From Cryobacterium tepidiphilum (lineage in GTDB: Bacteria; Actinomycetota; Actinomycetes; Actinomycetales; Microbacteriaceae), in assembly GCF_003716325.1 (NCBI RefSeq), contig NZ_RDSR01000001.1, positions 62,001-126,000 of the forward strand: a stretch of 64,000 nt of DNA. Reading direction: 5' to 3'. The notes under the pieces are model-generated. The model saw nothing but the letters and a program-made list of their open reading frames with translations, was not told the DNA's origin and did no database searches. Both the position numbers and the translations under genes were made by a program. Positions 17,286 through 25,132 of the stretch are shown here, in pieces; the stretch's first letter is position 1, and the number at the start of each line of letters is the position of its first letter.

Positions 17286-18859
17286 AGCGGCTCCGGCAGC
17301 GCACCCGCGCTCACATCGCCGCGCAGCCTCTTCACGACCAGCTCTGCGCTGATCAGGCACATGGGCAGGCCGATCCCCGGCACGGTGGTGCCGCCCGCGT
17401 AGTAGAGACCGTCCACGACGGATGACGCATTCCGTCCGCGGAGGAACGCGCTCTGCCGGAGGGTGTGGGAGGGACCGAGTGCGCTGCCCTTCCAGGAATT
17501 GAAGTCCCGCGCGAAGTCCGCGGGACCGAGGGTGCGGCGGAGCACCACCCGCTCGGCGAGGTCGGGAATCCCCGCCCACCGTGCCACCTGGCGGATGGCG
17601 CGATCGGCGATTCCCTCTACCGTGTCATCGCCGCCTTCGTCCTCACCGCCGGCGCCGATGCCCGGAGACGCCGGCAGCGGAACCAGGATGAACAGGTTCT
17701 CGTGTCCCGCGGGCGCCACGGTGTCGTCGGTGGCGCTCGGACGGCAGACATAGAGGGATGCCGGGTCGGGCACCGACGTCGGCTCGGTGAAGATGCGCTG
17801 GAAGTTGTCGTCCCAGTCCTCGGTGAAGAAGAGGCTGTGATGACTGAGTGCGGGCAGGCCGCCTCGCACGCCGAGGAGGACGAGCACGGCGCTCGGTCCC
17901 GCCACGCGGGTGGACCACCAGTCGTCGGGGTAGGTGCGCAATTCGGAGGGCAACAGCGTCGTCTCGGTGTGGTGCAGGTCGGCCGCGGAGACCACCACCT
18001 CCGCCGGAGCCTCGCGCGGCGAACCGTCCGCGTCGGCGTACCGCACGCCGGTGACCCTCGGGTGGGCGCCGTCGCCGGTCTCGATCGCCGTGGCGCGCGC
18101 GTCGGTGATGATCGTCACCCCCTCGCGCTCGGCCAGTCGCCTGATGCTCTCGATCACGGCGGAGAAGCCGCCCTGCGGGTAGTAGACGCCGTCCTCGAGG
18201 TCGAGGTGGCTCATCAGGTGGTACATGCTCGGAGTCATCGAGGGGGCGGAGCCGAGGAACACCGCCGGGTACCCGAGGATCTGCCGGAGCCGGTGGTCTG
18301 TCACGAACCGGGCGATGAACCGGTCCAGCGGCTGAAGCAGCAGCCGGCCGAGGCGGCCCGCGCGGAGGATGACATCGGCGACCAGGAGCGGTCGGAACGA
18401 GGCGAACGTGCTGTAGAGAAAGTGGGCGAGCGCCAACCGGTAGGTCGATCGCGCCGACGTGAGGTAGCGTCCGATCGACCGGCCTGCCCCGGGCTCGATC
18501 GCCTCGAAGGTCGCGAGGTTCCGCGCGCGGTCCGCGGCCACGTCGACGGGCTCGTCGTGGTTCTCGAAGAACACCCGGTAGCCGGGGTCGAGCCGGGTGA
18601 GGGTGAGTTGCTCCGCGGCGGAGGTGCCGAGGAGCCGATAGAAGTGGTCGAACACCTCCGGCATCAGGTACCACGACGGCCCGGTGTCGAACCGGAACCC
18701 ATCCCGGGCCCAGCTTCCCGCGCGGCCGCCGACCTCGCTTCGCGCTTCCAGCAGGGTCACGTCGTAGCCTTCCCTGCCCAAAAGCGCTGCGGTGGCGAGG
18801 CCGGCGATCCCCCCACCGATGATGACGGCCCTGGAGCGCTCGTTCACAGCGTCGTCCAC
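17282..18859 (-). CDS. crtI: Phytoene desaturase
   Basis: A 525-residue FAD-dependent desaturase that converts phytoene to lycopene. The dinucleotide fold is VIIGGGIAGLATAALLGREG (residues 12-31), GGRAGSW with FRFDTGPSWYLMP follows, and the C-terminal bacterial-type signature is YYAGGTTVPGIGLPMCLISA (about residues 484-503). The length is normal for the family. It overlaps crtB by 16 bases at the 5' end and crtYe by four at the 3' end. Confidence 0.93.
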   Translation of the reverse strand: MDDAVNERSRAVIIGGGIAGLATAALLGREGYDVTLLEARSEVGGRAGSWARDGFRFDTGPSWYLMPEVFDHFYRLLGTSAAEQLTLTRLDPGYRVFFENHDEPVDVAADRARNLATFEAIEPGAGRSIGRYLTSARSTYRLALAHFLYSTFASFRPLLVADVILRAGRLGRLLLQPLDRFIARFVTDHRLRQILGYPAVFLGSAPSMTPSMYHLMSHLDLEDGVYYPQGGFSAVIESIRRLAEREGVTIITDARATAIETGDGAHPRVTGVRYADADGSPREAPAEVVVSAADLHHTETTLLPSELRTYPDDWWSTRVAGPSAVLVLLGVRGGLPALSHHSLFFTEDWDDNFQRIFTEPTSVPDPASLYVCRPSATDDTVAPAGHENLFILVPLPASPGIGAGGEDEGGDDTVEGIADRAIRQVARWAGIPDLAERVVLRRTLGPADFARDFNSWKGSALGPSHTLRQSAFLRGRNASSVVDGLYYAGGTTVPGIGLPMCLISAELVVKRLRGDVSAGALPEPL

Positions 18860-19740
18860 CGGGAGGCAGGCGACACGTTGCGGATGAGGATGCGCGCCTT
18901 CTCATGAGCGGGCACGCTTGGTCGCTGGTGCAGCAACGAGTCGGCAGGCGTGGCGCGAATCCGGTCGTTGAGCGCCTGGAACAGGTCGTGCGCCGCCGCC
19001 ACGGCCTTGCGGCATCCGGGTGGCAGGGCAGGGATCACGTCGGCCGCCGCCCTCAGGTCCGCATCGATGTCGGCGACCAGGATCAGCTTTTGATCCTCCG
19101 ACAGCGTTCCCGCCGAGAAGCCGGGGAAGTAGTTGCGGCCGAGCGTCGTCCAGTCCGTGTCGAGGTCGCGCAGGAAGTTGATCTTCTGGAACGCTGAGCC
19201 CAGTCGCCGCGCTCCCCCCTCCAGCCGTGCGCGCTCATGATCAGCCGGCGGGCAGTCGGCGAGGAAGACCCGCAGGCACATGAGGCCCACGACCTCCGCG
19301 GAGCCGTGGATGTAGCGGCGCACCTCCTCCTCTGAGAGGGGAGCAGGATCGAGGTCCCGGCGCATGGAGGCGAAGAAGGGGGCGGTGAGCTCGGGGCCGA
19401 TCCCGGCACTGCGCGCCGTTGTCGCGAAGGCGTGCACCACCAGGTTGGTGCTGTAGCCGGAACGGATGGCGAGCTCCGTGTCGCTCTCGAGGTGGTCGAG
19501 CAGCTCTCGCTGTTCGTCCACGCCGAGGCCCGCCTCCGCGGCGGCACCGTCCACGATCTCGTCGGCGACCCGCACGAGCCCGTAGATGTTCTCGACGTGA
19601 GGCCGCACCGACGTGTGGAGGAGGCGGGTGGCCATGGAGAAGGAGGTCGAGTACTGGCGGATGACGCGGGCCGAGCTGCGCTGCGCGCAAGCGCTGTATG
19701 TCGCGAGGCTGCCCGGCGCATCGGTTCGTCGCATGCTCAC
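18844..19740 (-). CDS. crtB: Phytoene synthase
   Basis: A 298-residue enzyme that joins two geranylgeranyl diphosphates head to head. Both aspartate-rich motifs are present: DEIVD at 60-64 and DLDTD at 192-196, the latter inside the QKINFLRDLDTDW signature. The ATG overlaps the stop of the upstream synthase gene by ATGA, so translation is coupled. Confidence 0.93.
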   Translation of the reverse strand: MSMRRTDAPGSLATYSACAQRSSARVIRQYSTSFSMATRLLHTSVRPHVENIYGLVRVADEIVDGAAAEAGLGVDEQRELLDHLESDTELAIRSGYSTNLVVHAFATTARSAGIGPELTAPFFASMRRDLDPAPLSEEEVRRYIHGSAEVVGLMCLRVFLADCPPADHERARLEGGARRLGSAFQKINFLRDLDTDWTTLGRNYFPGFSAGTLSEDQKLILVADIDADLRAAADVIPALPPGCRKAVAAAHDLFQALNDRIRATPADSLLHQRPSVPAHEKARILIRNVSPASRWTTL

Positions 19741-20804
19741 GCCGCCCGCTCGCAGGACTGGTGTGCGATGTCGTGCAGGTGGCGCTGGAAGGCTTCGGGA
19801 ACGGCCGGCGTGCCGATGGCGGCCAGCGCCGCGTGCCGGTGGTCGTCGATCAGCTTCTCGACGAAGCGACGGGCGCCCTTCGCCTCCAGGAGCTGCCGCA
19901 CGCGGTCGCGGTCGGCGTCGGTCACGTCGGCGCGACCGACGGTCTCCCGCAGCTCGTCGGAGCCGCTCAGCTGCCGGGCGTAGAACATGAGTGGGGTGAG
20001 CTTTCCCCCCTGCAGGTCGCTCAGCGTGCTCTTCCCCGTCTGTCCGGTCCCGAAGATTCCAAGGAGGTCATCGCGAAGCTGGAAGGCGATACCGATGGAA
20101 CGGCCGAACTCGCCGAGCGCCGCGACCGCTTCTTGGCCGGCGCCGGCCAGGATCGCCCCTGCCTGCAGAGGCGCCTGGAACGAATAGTGTGCTGTCTTCC
20201 ACTGCGTCATCGCCATCACCTCCGAGAAGACGGGCGACTCGACGCTGGTGCTGAACGCCACGTCGGCGTGTTCCCCGGCCGCCGTCACGAAGAGACACTC
20301 CTCCAGCAGGTCGAGGAGGGCGGAACGCTCGCGAGCGCCGACCGTGAGTCTGGCGACCATGGCCTGCGCGGAATGGATCAGCAGGTCGCCCGCGAGGATC
20401 GCTGACGCGTTCCCCCAGACAGCGGCCTCCGTTCCCCCGACGCCACGGTCACGCGCCTGCTCCATGAACGTGCCGACCAGGTTCGGCCGGCCGCGCCGCA
20501 CGGTGTCGCCATCGATCACGTCGTCGTGGAGGAGGAACGCGGTGTGCAGGAGCTCGAAGGCCGTCGCCACGGCGACCGCCGCCGCTTCGTCGTTCCCGCC
20601 CCACGCGCGGTATGCGGTGAGTACGAGCGCGGGCCGGAACTTCTTGCCGCCCTCCGAGGCGTGCCGGGCGGCGTGCCACAGCTCCGTGAACTGCCGCCCG
20701 TAGGCGGTGGCCTTCGCCTCCTTCTCCTCGAAGTAGAGCGAGAGGTGACGGATGACGTCAGCCACGCCAACCGTGTCGTTCAGGGTCGTCATCGTGAGCG
20801 TCAT
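19737..20804 (-). CDS. crtE: Geranylgeranyl diphosphate synthase (CrtE/IdsA type)
   Basis: A 355-residue polyprenyl synthase. It has GGKKFRP (52-58), the first aspartate motif DDVID (94-98), RRGRP shortly after, and the second aspartate-rich motif RDDLLG (244-249). In this context it makes the C20 precursor for CrtB. The second motif has one acidic residue fewer than the usual DDxxD, as in several actinobacterial IdsA-type enzymes. It overlaps idi by four bases. Confidence 0.9.
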   Translation of the reverse strand: MTLTMTTLNDTVGVADVIRHLSLYFEEKEAKATAYGRQFTELWHAARHASEGGKKFRPALVLTAYRAWGGNDEAAAVAVATAFELLHTAFLLHDDVIDGDTVRRGRPNLVGTFMEQARDRGVGGTEAAVWGNASAILAGDLLIHSAQAMVARLTVGARERSALLDLLEECLFVTAAGEHADVAFSTSVESPVFSEVMAMTQWKTAHYSFQAPLQAGAILAGAGQEAVAALGEFGRSIGIAFQLRDDLLGIFGTGQTGKSTLSDLQGGKLTPLMFYARQLSGSDELRETVGRADVTDADRDRVRQLLEAKGARRFVEKLIDDHRHAALAAIGTPAVPEAFQRHLHDIAHQSCERAA

Positions 20805-21418
20805 CGCAGCACGTCCTCACCAATGTCGGATGCGGGGGTAGGGGAGTCGCCGCCGAGAAGCGGGAGGAGTCGCGCTTGCAGCACGAGCCAGGGGCTGAAC
20901 GCCCACGGCGTGAGGCGCGTCGACCGGCCGAGGTCGAGCGGGTCCACCCACGCGTGGTCCATCACCTCGCGCGCGTTCGGCCGTGGTTCTTGGGAGGTCC
21001 AGGCGACGAACACCGGGCAGACCTCGTTCTCCACGAGCCCAGAGGCGTCCACGGCCCGGTACCGGAACGAGGGGAGTTCGAGCTCGATCCCCGACAAATC
21101 CAAGCCGAGTTCGTGGTCGGCGCGACGTCGCACGGCCGCGGGCACCGATTCCGCAGGACGCGGATGTCCGCAGAACGAATTGGTCCACACACCCGGCCAT
21201 GTCGTCTTCGACAGCGCACGCCGGGTGACGAGAAGCCGACCGCGCCGGTTCATCACGTGGCACGAGAAGGCGAGGTGCAGCGGAGTCTCCGTGCCGTGAA
21301 CAGAGACCTTCTCGGTGACGCCGATGGGTTTTCCGTCATCGTCGAGCAGCACGACCTCGTCGGTCTCGGCCCGTGCGTCGCCCGCGGCTCGAGGGCCCAG
21401 TGCCGTCTGCTCCACCAT
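20801..21418 (-). CDS. idi: Isopentenyl-diphosphate delta-isomerase, type 1
   Basis: A 205-residue Nudix-fold isomerase that interconverts IPP and DMAPP. It has HLAFSCHVMN (about residues 48-57), the catalytic cysteine in NSFCGHP (80-86), the Nudix-like AAVRRRADHELGL (about 94-106), and the acidic ENEVCPVF. It is the first gene of the carotenoid operon. A TAGGCT -10 box lies six bases before the start codon, so the operon mRNA appears leaderless, and a MarR-type operator covers the box. Confidence 0.93.
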   Translation of the reverse strand: MVEQTALGPRAAGDARAETDEVVLLDDDGKPIGVTEKVSVHGTETPLHLAFSCHVMNRRGRLLVTRRALSKTTWPGVWTNSFCGHPRPAESVPAAVRRRADHELGLDLSGIELELPSFRYRAVDASGLVENEVCPVFVAWTSQEPRPNAREVMDHAWVDPLDLGRSTRLTPWAFSPWLVLQARLLPLLGGDSPTPASDIGEDVLR

Positions 21419-21424
21419 TCCGCT

Positions 21425-21430
21425 AGCCTA
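21425..21430 (-). promoter_or_regulatory. -10 box TAGGCT of the carotenoid operon
   Basis: On the minus strand TAGGCT is followed by six bases and the ATG of idi at 21418. A CTTGAA-like -35 candidate lies near 21446-21451 with a shorter than usual spacer. Confidence 0.5.
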
Positions 21431-21439
21431 GCAAACTAA
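21428..21439. promoter_or_regulatory. Probable MarR-family operator between idi and the regulator gene
   Basis: CTAGCAAACTAA matches the SlyA/MarR-type consensus TTAGCAAGCTAA at 10 of 12 positions and contains the dyad TAG-N4-CTA. It overlaps the -10 box of the carotenoid operon by three bases and sits upstream of the divergent MarR gene, a position that would allow repression of the operon. Confidence 0.5.
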
Positions 21440-21466
21440 TAGCCTTTCAAGCATTATTCCGAGATA

Positions 21467-21472
21467 TAGAAT
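21467..21472 (+). promoter_or_regulatory. -10 box TAGAAT of a leaderless promoter (MarR-type regulator)
   Basis: TAGAAT is followed by six bases and the ATG at 21479, without a ribosome binding site. Confidence 0.5.
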
Positions 21473-21478
21473 CGGCTC

Positions 21479-22063
21479 ATGTCAGCACTCAGCGTCCATC
21501 CCGACCGGGTCGCTGTCGCTGACTCCATGCTCGATCCGAGGGTCATCGATCCGAACGAGGAGCTCGTGCACTACGCGGGGATGGGCGAGGAGGAGATCAC
21601 GCAGGTGGTGCGCGTCCTGCGTGGAATCCGCCGCTGGCGAGAGGCCGAACAGGCGCTCAGCTTCGCCTCCCGCGCGCACATGCGTCTGAATGAGACCGAT
21701 ATGAAGGCATTGCGCTTCCTCGTCGTGGCGAAGAACCAGGGGACGATCGTGACGCCGGGCTCGCTGGCGGAGCACCTGAACATCTCCACGGCCTCCACCA
21801 CGAAGCTGCTCGACCGACTCGAGGCTGCCGGCCACATCGTTCGCTCGCCGCACCCCACCGATCGCCGCGCGCTCATGATCACCATCTCGCAGAGCGCCCA
21901 CGAGGAGGTGCGCGAGAGCGTCGGCCGCTCGCACGCGCGGCGCTTCGAGGTCGCGGCCGCGCTCACTCCCGGCGAGCGGGACGTCGTCATCCGCTTCCTC
22001 GACGCCATGAGCGACACCACGGAACCACCGCCGGCGAGCAGGCAGGCCGAACCGGGGGTGTGA
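21479..22063 (+). CDS. crtR: MarR-family regulator of the carotenoid operon (CrtR-like)
   Basis: A 194-residue MarR-type winged-helix protein. The recognition region is in LAEHLNISTASTTKLLDRLEAAGHI (about residues 97-121), and the wing carries RSPHPTDRRALMI (about 122-134). It is transcribed divergently from idi-crtE-crtB. In Corynebacterium glutamicum a divergent MarR protein, CrtR, represses the same type of operon and responds to geranylgeranyl diphosphate; a similar role here is inferred from gene order and the operator-like site. It starts leaderless. Its stop lies six bases from the end of an ancestral cofD tail on the other strand. Confidence 0.8.
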   Translation: MSALSVHPDRVAVADSMLDPRVIDPNEELVHYAGMGEEEITQVVRVLRGIRRWREAEQALSFASRAHMRLNETDMKALRFLVVAKNQGTIVTPGSLAEHLNISTASTTKLLDRLEAAGHIVRSPHPTDRRALMITISQSAHEEVRESVGRSHARRFEVAAALTPGERDVVIRFLDAMSDTTEPPPASRQAEPGV

Positions 22064-22068
22064 CGTCC

Positions 22069-22208
22069 TCAGCGCGTTTTGACGGCCAGGGGCGAGGGCC
22101 TCGCGGGCGATCGCGGCGGCAGAGGGCACGTCGCGCATCCAGAGCGGCACGGCGGCCGAGCGGATGCCCGCGGCGGCCAGCGCAGGCAGGCTGGCGGCAT
22201 CCGCTTCA
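22069..22208 (-). pseudogene. Displaced 3' end of cofD, frameshifted
   Basis: This minus-strand stretch repeats the C-terminal coding end of cofD; 22094-22208 is a 115-bp copy of 23557-23671 with one mismatch (22109). Beyond the repeat it has one extra G in the run at 22089-22092. Removing it restores a natural CofD-like ending, AREALALAVKTR and a stop at 22069. The most economical reading is that this is the original end of cofD, cut off when the ATPase segment was inserted and since damaged by one base. The intact cofD now ends with a different tail. Confidence 0.7.
22094..22208. repeat. 115-bp direct repeat flanking the ATPase gene, left copy
   Basis: Identical to 23557-23671 except at one position, in the same orientation and 1463 bp apart. 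Similarity stops abruptly at both ends. It brackets 1348 bp of unique, less GC-rich DNA. Confidence 0.9.
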
Positions 22209-22300
22209 CCGGCGCCCTGCCCGAGAGCCTGCGCCTCGGGGTCGGCGGGCGCCCGCGCCGAGATCCGCTGCTCTTACCTCGAATATAATGGACGATAAGG

Positions 22301-22324
22301 CCGTATAAGGAATTTCTTATACGG
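22301..22324. promoter_or_regulatory. Perfect inverted repeat upstream of the ATPase gene
   Basis: CCGTATAAG and CTTATACGG are exact 9-base arms around GAATTT. The repeat lies just upstream of the TAGAAT -10 box, in the -15 to -40 region of the leaderless promoter, a typical operator position. A canonical TATAAT at 22284-22289 lies just before it and could be a second promoter. Confidence 0.5.
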
Positions 22325-22329
22325 CGAGA

Positions 22330-22335
22330 TAGAAT
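22330..22335 (+). promoter_or_regulatory. -10 box TAGAAT of a leaderless promoter (AAA ATPase)
   Basis: TAGAAT is followed by seven bases and the ATG at 22343; no ribosome binding site is present. Confidence 0.45.
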
Positions 22336-22342
22336 CTTATGC

Positions 22343-23536
22343 ATGTCTGACTTCGTCCCCAATCCCTTCCGACCCGGCGCTGGTCGCGTACCCCCGGAGC
22401 TCGCCGGCCGTGGCGAGCTGCTGGAAGCGTTCACCAGAATGCTCCAGCAGGTCGGAGCTTCAGGGGAGGGAGAACGTCCGTGGGTGCTGTCGGGCCTTCG
22501 CGGTGTTGGAAAGACGGTATTGCTTAACGAGTTCGTTCGTCGTGCTCGGGACATCGGGTGGGTCACTGTCAAGGTTGAAGCGTCGGCGGCACAGCCTTTA
22601 GCTGCTTCATTGAGCAGAGAATTGGCCGTGGCACTTCGACGCCAGGCGTCTTTGTCTGAGCGCGCCGCAGCCGGGTTGAAGCAAGCCTTTGCGGCACTGC
22701 GTAACTTCCGGGTCAGGTTCGATCCCGACGGGGCAATTGGGATTGAGATCTCGACCGACGTGGATGCCTCCGGCATCGCCGACAGCGGAGATCTGGCTGT
22801 CGATCTACAGGAACTGCTTCGTACTCTCGCTGAAGGGGCAGGGCTTCTCGGCATCGGTGTGCTGCTTGCCGTCGATGAACTGCAGGAGGCATCGGTCGTG
22901 AACTTGAGTGCCCTCAATGTCGCCCTTCACAATCTGGGACAGGAGGCCTTTCCTCCGCCGATCGTCTTCATTGGCACGGGACTCCCCTCTCTTCCGGCGG
23001 TCCTCGCGGACGCCACAAGTTACGCTGAGCGACTCTACGATTACCGCACGATCGGGCTGTTAGATGCGGAATCAACTGGTGCTGCGTTGTCCTCTCCCGC
23101 GGCCCACAATGGTGTGACGTGGAATCGTGAAGCGCTCCGGGCGGTAGTACGAGCGACGGGCGGCTATCCATACTTCGTTCAGGCGTGCGGCAAGCACGTC
23201 TGGGATGTTCGAACCGGAGAGCTGATCGGTATGGAAGACGCGAACATTGGCATAGCGCTAGCTCGCAACGAAGTGGACGAGGGGCTATACCGCTCCCGCC
23301 TGGATCGGGTGACTCCCAAGCAGCGGGATCTATTGCGAGCGATGGCAGTTGATGGTGACGGTCCGTCGTCGATCACTGACCTGGTGGCACGCACGGGCAA
23401 ACGTCGCACCTCAGACCTATCTGTGTCCCGAAGCGAACTGATTCGAGCGGGACACATTTACGCGCCCGATCGTGGTTACGTTGCCTTCACCGTCCCAGGC
23501 ATGGCTGACTACATAACCCGACTCGCTGACGACTAG
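22343..23536 (+). CDS. AAA-type ATPase of an accessory actinobacterial family, C-terminal winged helix
   Basis: A 397-residue protein of a family that I recall as common in actinobacterial accessory DNA, with the opening NPFRPGAGRVPPELAGR. Walker A is GLRGVGKTVLL (about residues 50-60), Walker B is LLAVDEL (about 174-180), GTGLPSLP (about 212-219) is in the sensor-1 region, and the C-terminal 75 residues (TPKQRDLLRAMA onward) look like a winged helix. Function unknown; related P-loop proteins are cargo of mobile elements and some defence loci. Base and codon use differ from the neighbours (TTA and CTA codons, lower GC). It sits between two copies of the cofD 3' end, two bases from the convergent cofD stop. 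No integrase is present. Confidence 0.8.
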   Translation: MSDFVPNPFRPGAGRVPPELAGRGELLEAFTRMLQQVGASGEGERPWVLSGLRGVGKTVLLNEFVRRARDIGWVTVKVEASAAQPLAASLSRELAVALRRQASLSERAAAGLKQAFAALRNFRVRFDPDGAIGIEISTDVDASGIADSGDLAVDLQELLRTLAEGAGLLGIGVLLAVDELQEASVVNLSALNVALHNLGQEAFPPPIVFIGTGLPSLPAVLADATSYAERLYDYRTIGLLDAESTGAALSSPAAHNGVTWNREALRAVVRATGGYPYFVQACGKHVWDVRTGELIGMEDANIGIALARNEVDEGLYRSRLDRVTPKQRDLLRAMAVDGDGPSSITDLVARTGKRRTSDLSVSRSELIRAGHIYAPDRGYVAFTVPGMADYITRLADD

Positions 23537-23538
23537 CC

Positions 23539-24525
23539 CTACCGCTCTACCAGGGTGAGGGCCTCGCGGGCAATCGCGGCGGCAGAGGGCACGTCGCGCA
23601 TCCAGAGCGGCACGGCGGCCGAGCGGATGCCCGCGGCGGCCAGCGCAGGCAGGCTGGCGGCATCCGCTTCATCGACCAGCCAACCGTCGAGCAGCCCGCC
23701 GGAACGCCGTGACCCGTAATGCAGGCCCACGCCCAGCGCGCTCGTCTCGACGCCGATGGTGCGCAGGCATTCGTCGGCCATGCCCCGCACGGCCGAGCCG
23801 CCGATGATCGGTGAGACGCCGACGACCGGAGCGGCCGTCGAGCGCAGCGCGTCCCGGATGCCGGGCACCGCGAGGATCGTGCCGACGGAGACCACCGGGT
23901 TCGACGGCGGCAGGAGCACCACGTCGGCCTCGCCGATGGCCTCGAGCACGCCGGGTGCCGCGGTGGCCGCGCCGAGTCCCACCTGGACGAATTCCGTCAC
24001 GGGAATATGAGCGCGATACCGCACCCACCACTCCTCGAAATGCACGAGGTCCCCGGCACGGTGCTCGTCGGCATCCGCTCCGATGCGCACGTGCGTCTCA
24101 ACCGGCTGGTCGCTCATCGGCAGCAGGCGCGCACCCGGCTGCCACCGCTCGCAGAGGAACGCCGTCGCCTGACTCAGCGTGGCACCGCCGCGCAGCAGGT
24201 CGGTGCGCACGATATGGGTGGCGAGGTCGAGGTCGCCGAGGGTGAACCACGACCAGCCGCGCCCGTACGCGGCGATCTCCTCTGAGGTGCGGCGTGACTC
24301 GCCCGCCCGGCCCCAGCCCCACTCCTCGTTGATCCCGCCGCCGAGGGTGTACATGACGGTGTCGAGGTCGGGGCAGACGCGAAGTCCGTTCAACCACAGG
24401 TCGTCGCCCGTGTTGACGATCACTGTGACGTCGGCCGACGGATGCGCGTGCTCCAGCTGGTGCAGCAGCCCCCGGGTGAAGCGGGCGCCGCCGACCCCGC
24501 CGGCGAGCACGGTGACCTTCTGCAT
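23539..24525 (-). CDS. cofD: 2-phospho-L-lactate transferase of F420 synthesis
   Basis: A 328-residue CofD/FbiA enzyme that transfers the phospholactyl or phosphoenolpyruvyl group from its GDP-activated form to the deazaflavin Fo. It has VTVLAGGVGGARFTRGL (residues 4-20), VIVNTGDD (about 36-43), DLDTVMYTLGG (about 53-63), the LPPSNPVVSVGTIL nucleotide segment, and SPIIGG. The ATG at 24525 opens the conserved first strand and has GGAAGG upstream; the frame is open further but antisense to the pyrE promoter. The last residues (TLVER) lie outside the 115-bp repeat and differ from the displaced original tail. Confidence 0.9.
   Translation of the reverse strand: MQKVTVLAGGVGGARFTRGLLHQLEHAHPSADVTVIVNTGDDLWLNGLRVCPDLDTVMYTLGGGINEEWGWGRAGESRRTSEEIAAYGRGWSWFTLGDLDLATHIVRTDLLRGGATLSQATAFLCERWQPGARLLPMSDQPVETHVRIGADADEHRAGDLVHFEEWWVRYRAHIPVTEFVQVGLGAATAAPGVLEAIGEADVVLLPPSNPVVSVGTILAVPGIRDALRSTAAPVVGVSPIIGGSAVRGMADECLRTIGVETSALGVGLHYGSRRSGGLLDGWLVDEADAASLPALAAAGIRSAAVPLWMRDVPSAAAIAREALTLVER
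23557..23671. repeat. 115-bp direct repeat flanking the ATPase gene, right copy (inside cofD)
   Basis: This copy is the functional 3' part of cofD. It matches 22094-22208 at 114 of 115 bases. Confidence 0.9.
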
Positions 24526-24570
24526 GCCGTCCTTCCGCTGAGCCTGAAACCGCGATTCTAGCCGGTGGCC

Positions 24571-24576
24571 TAAAGT
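24571..24576 (+). promoter_or_regulatory. -10 box TAAAGT of a leaderless promoter (pyrE)
   Basis: TAAAGT lies seven bases before the GTG at 24584. A GAGGGT stretch in between could also act as a weak ribosome binding site. Confidence 0.45.
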
Positions 24577-24583
24577 TGAGGGT

Positions 24584-25132
24584 GTGACCGACGTACGCAG
24601 CCAGCTCATCGACTTCATCTCCGCCGACGCCGTCTTCCACGGCGACTTCACCCTCACGAGCGGCAAGAAGGCGACCTACTACGTCGACATGCGCAAGGTC
24701 AGCCTCGACCACCGCGTCGCCCCGCTGATCGGCCAGGTCATGCTTGACCTCATCGCCGACATCCCGAACGTCTCGGCCGTGGGTGGCATGACCATGGGCG
24801 CCGACCCCATCGCGTCGGCCGTGCTGCACCAGGGCGTCGCGCGGGGCCTGAACTATGACGCCTTCGTCGTGCGCAAGGAGCCGAAGGACCACGGTCGCGG
24901 CCGGCAGGTCGAAGGTCCGGATGTCGCGGGCAAGCGGGTGGTCGTGCTTGAGGACACCTCCACCACCGGCGGTTCTCCGCTGAAGGCGATCGAGGCACTC
25001 GTGAAGGCGGGGGCCGAGATCGCGGGCGTCGCCGTCGTCGTCGACCGCAACACCGGTGCGCGCGAGGTCATCGAAGCAGCCGGTTACCCCTACTTCGCGG
25101 CCCTCGGCCTCGACGACCTGGGCCTGGGCTGA
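24584..25132 (+). CDS. pyrE: Orotate phosphoribosyltransferase
   Basis: A 182-residue type I phosphoribosyltransferase that forms orotidine monophosphate from orotate and PRPP. The PRPP loop is VVVLEDTSTTGGS (about residues 122-134), the flexible-loop lysines are in RKEPKDHGRGRQ (about 97-108), and FTLTSGKKATYYVDMRK (about 22-38) is the orotate-side segment. Its TGA overlaps the ATG of the next gene (TGATG), so the two are likely cotranscribed and coupled. Confidence 0.93.
   Translation: MTDVRSQLIDFISADAVFHGDFTLTSGKKATYYVDMRKVSLDHRVAPLIGQVMLDLIADIPNVSAVGGMTMGADPIASAVLHQGVARGLNYDAFVVRKEPKDHGRGRQVEGPDVAGKRVVVLEDTSTTGGSPLKAIEALVKAGAEIAGVAVVVDRNTGAREVIEAAGYPYFAALGLDDLGLG

Noticed and set aside
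22094-23671. Composite transposon or IS element around the ATPase gene
   Set aside because: The flanks are direct copies of a host gene end, not inverted repeats, and no transposase is present.
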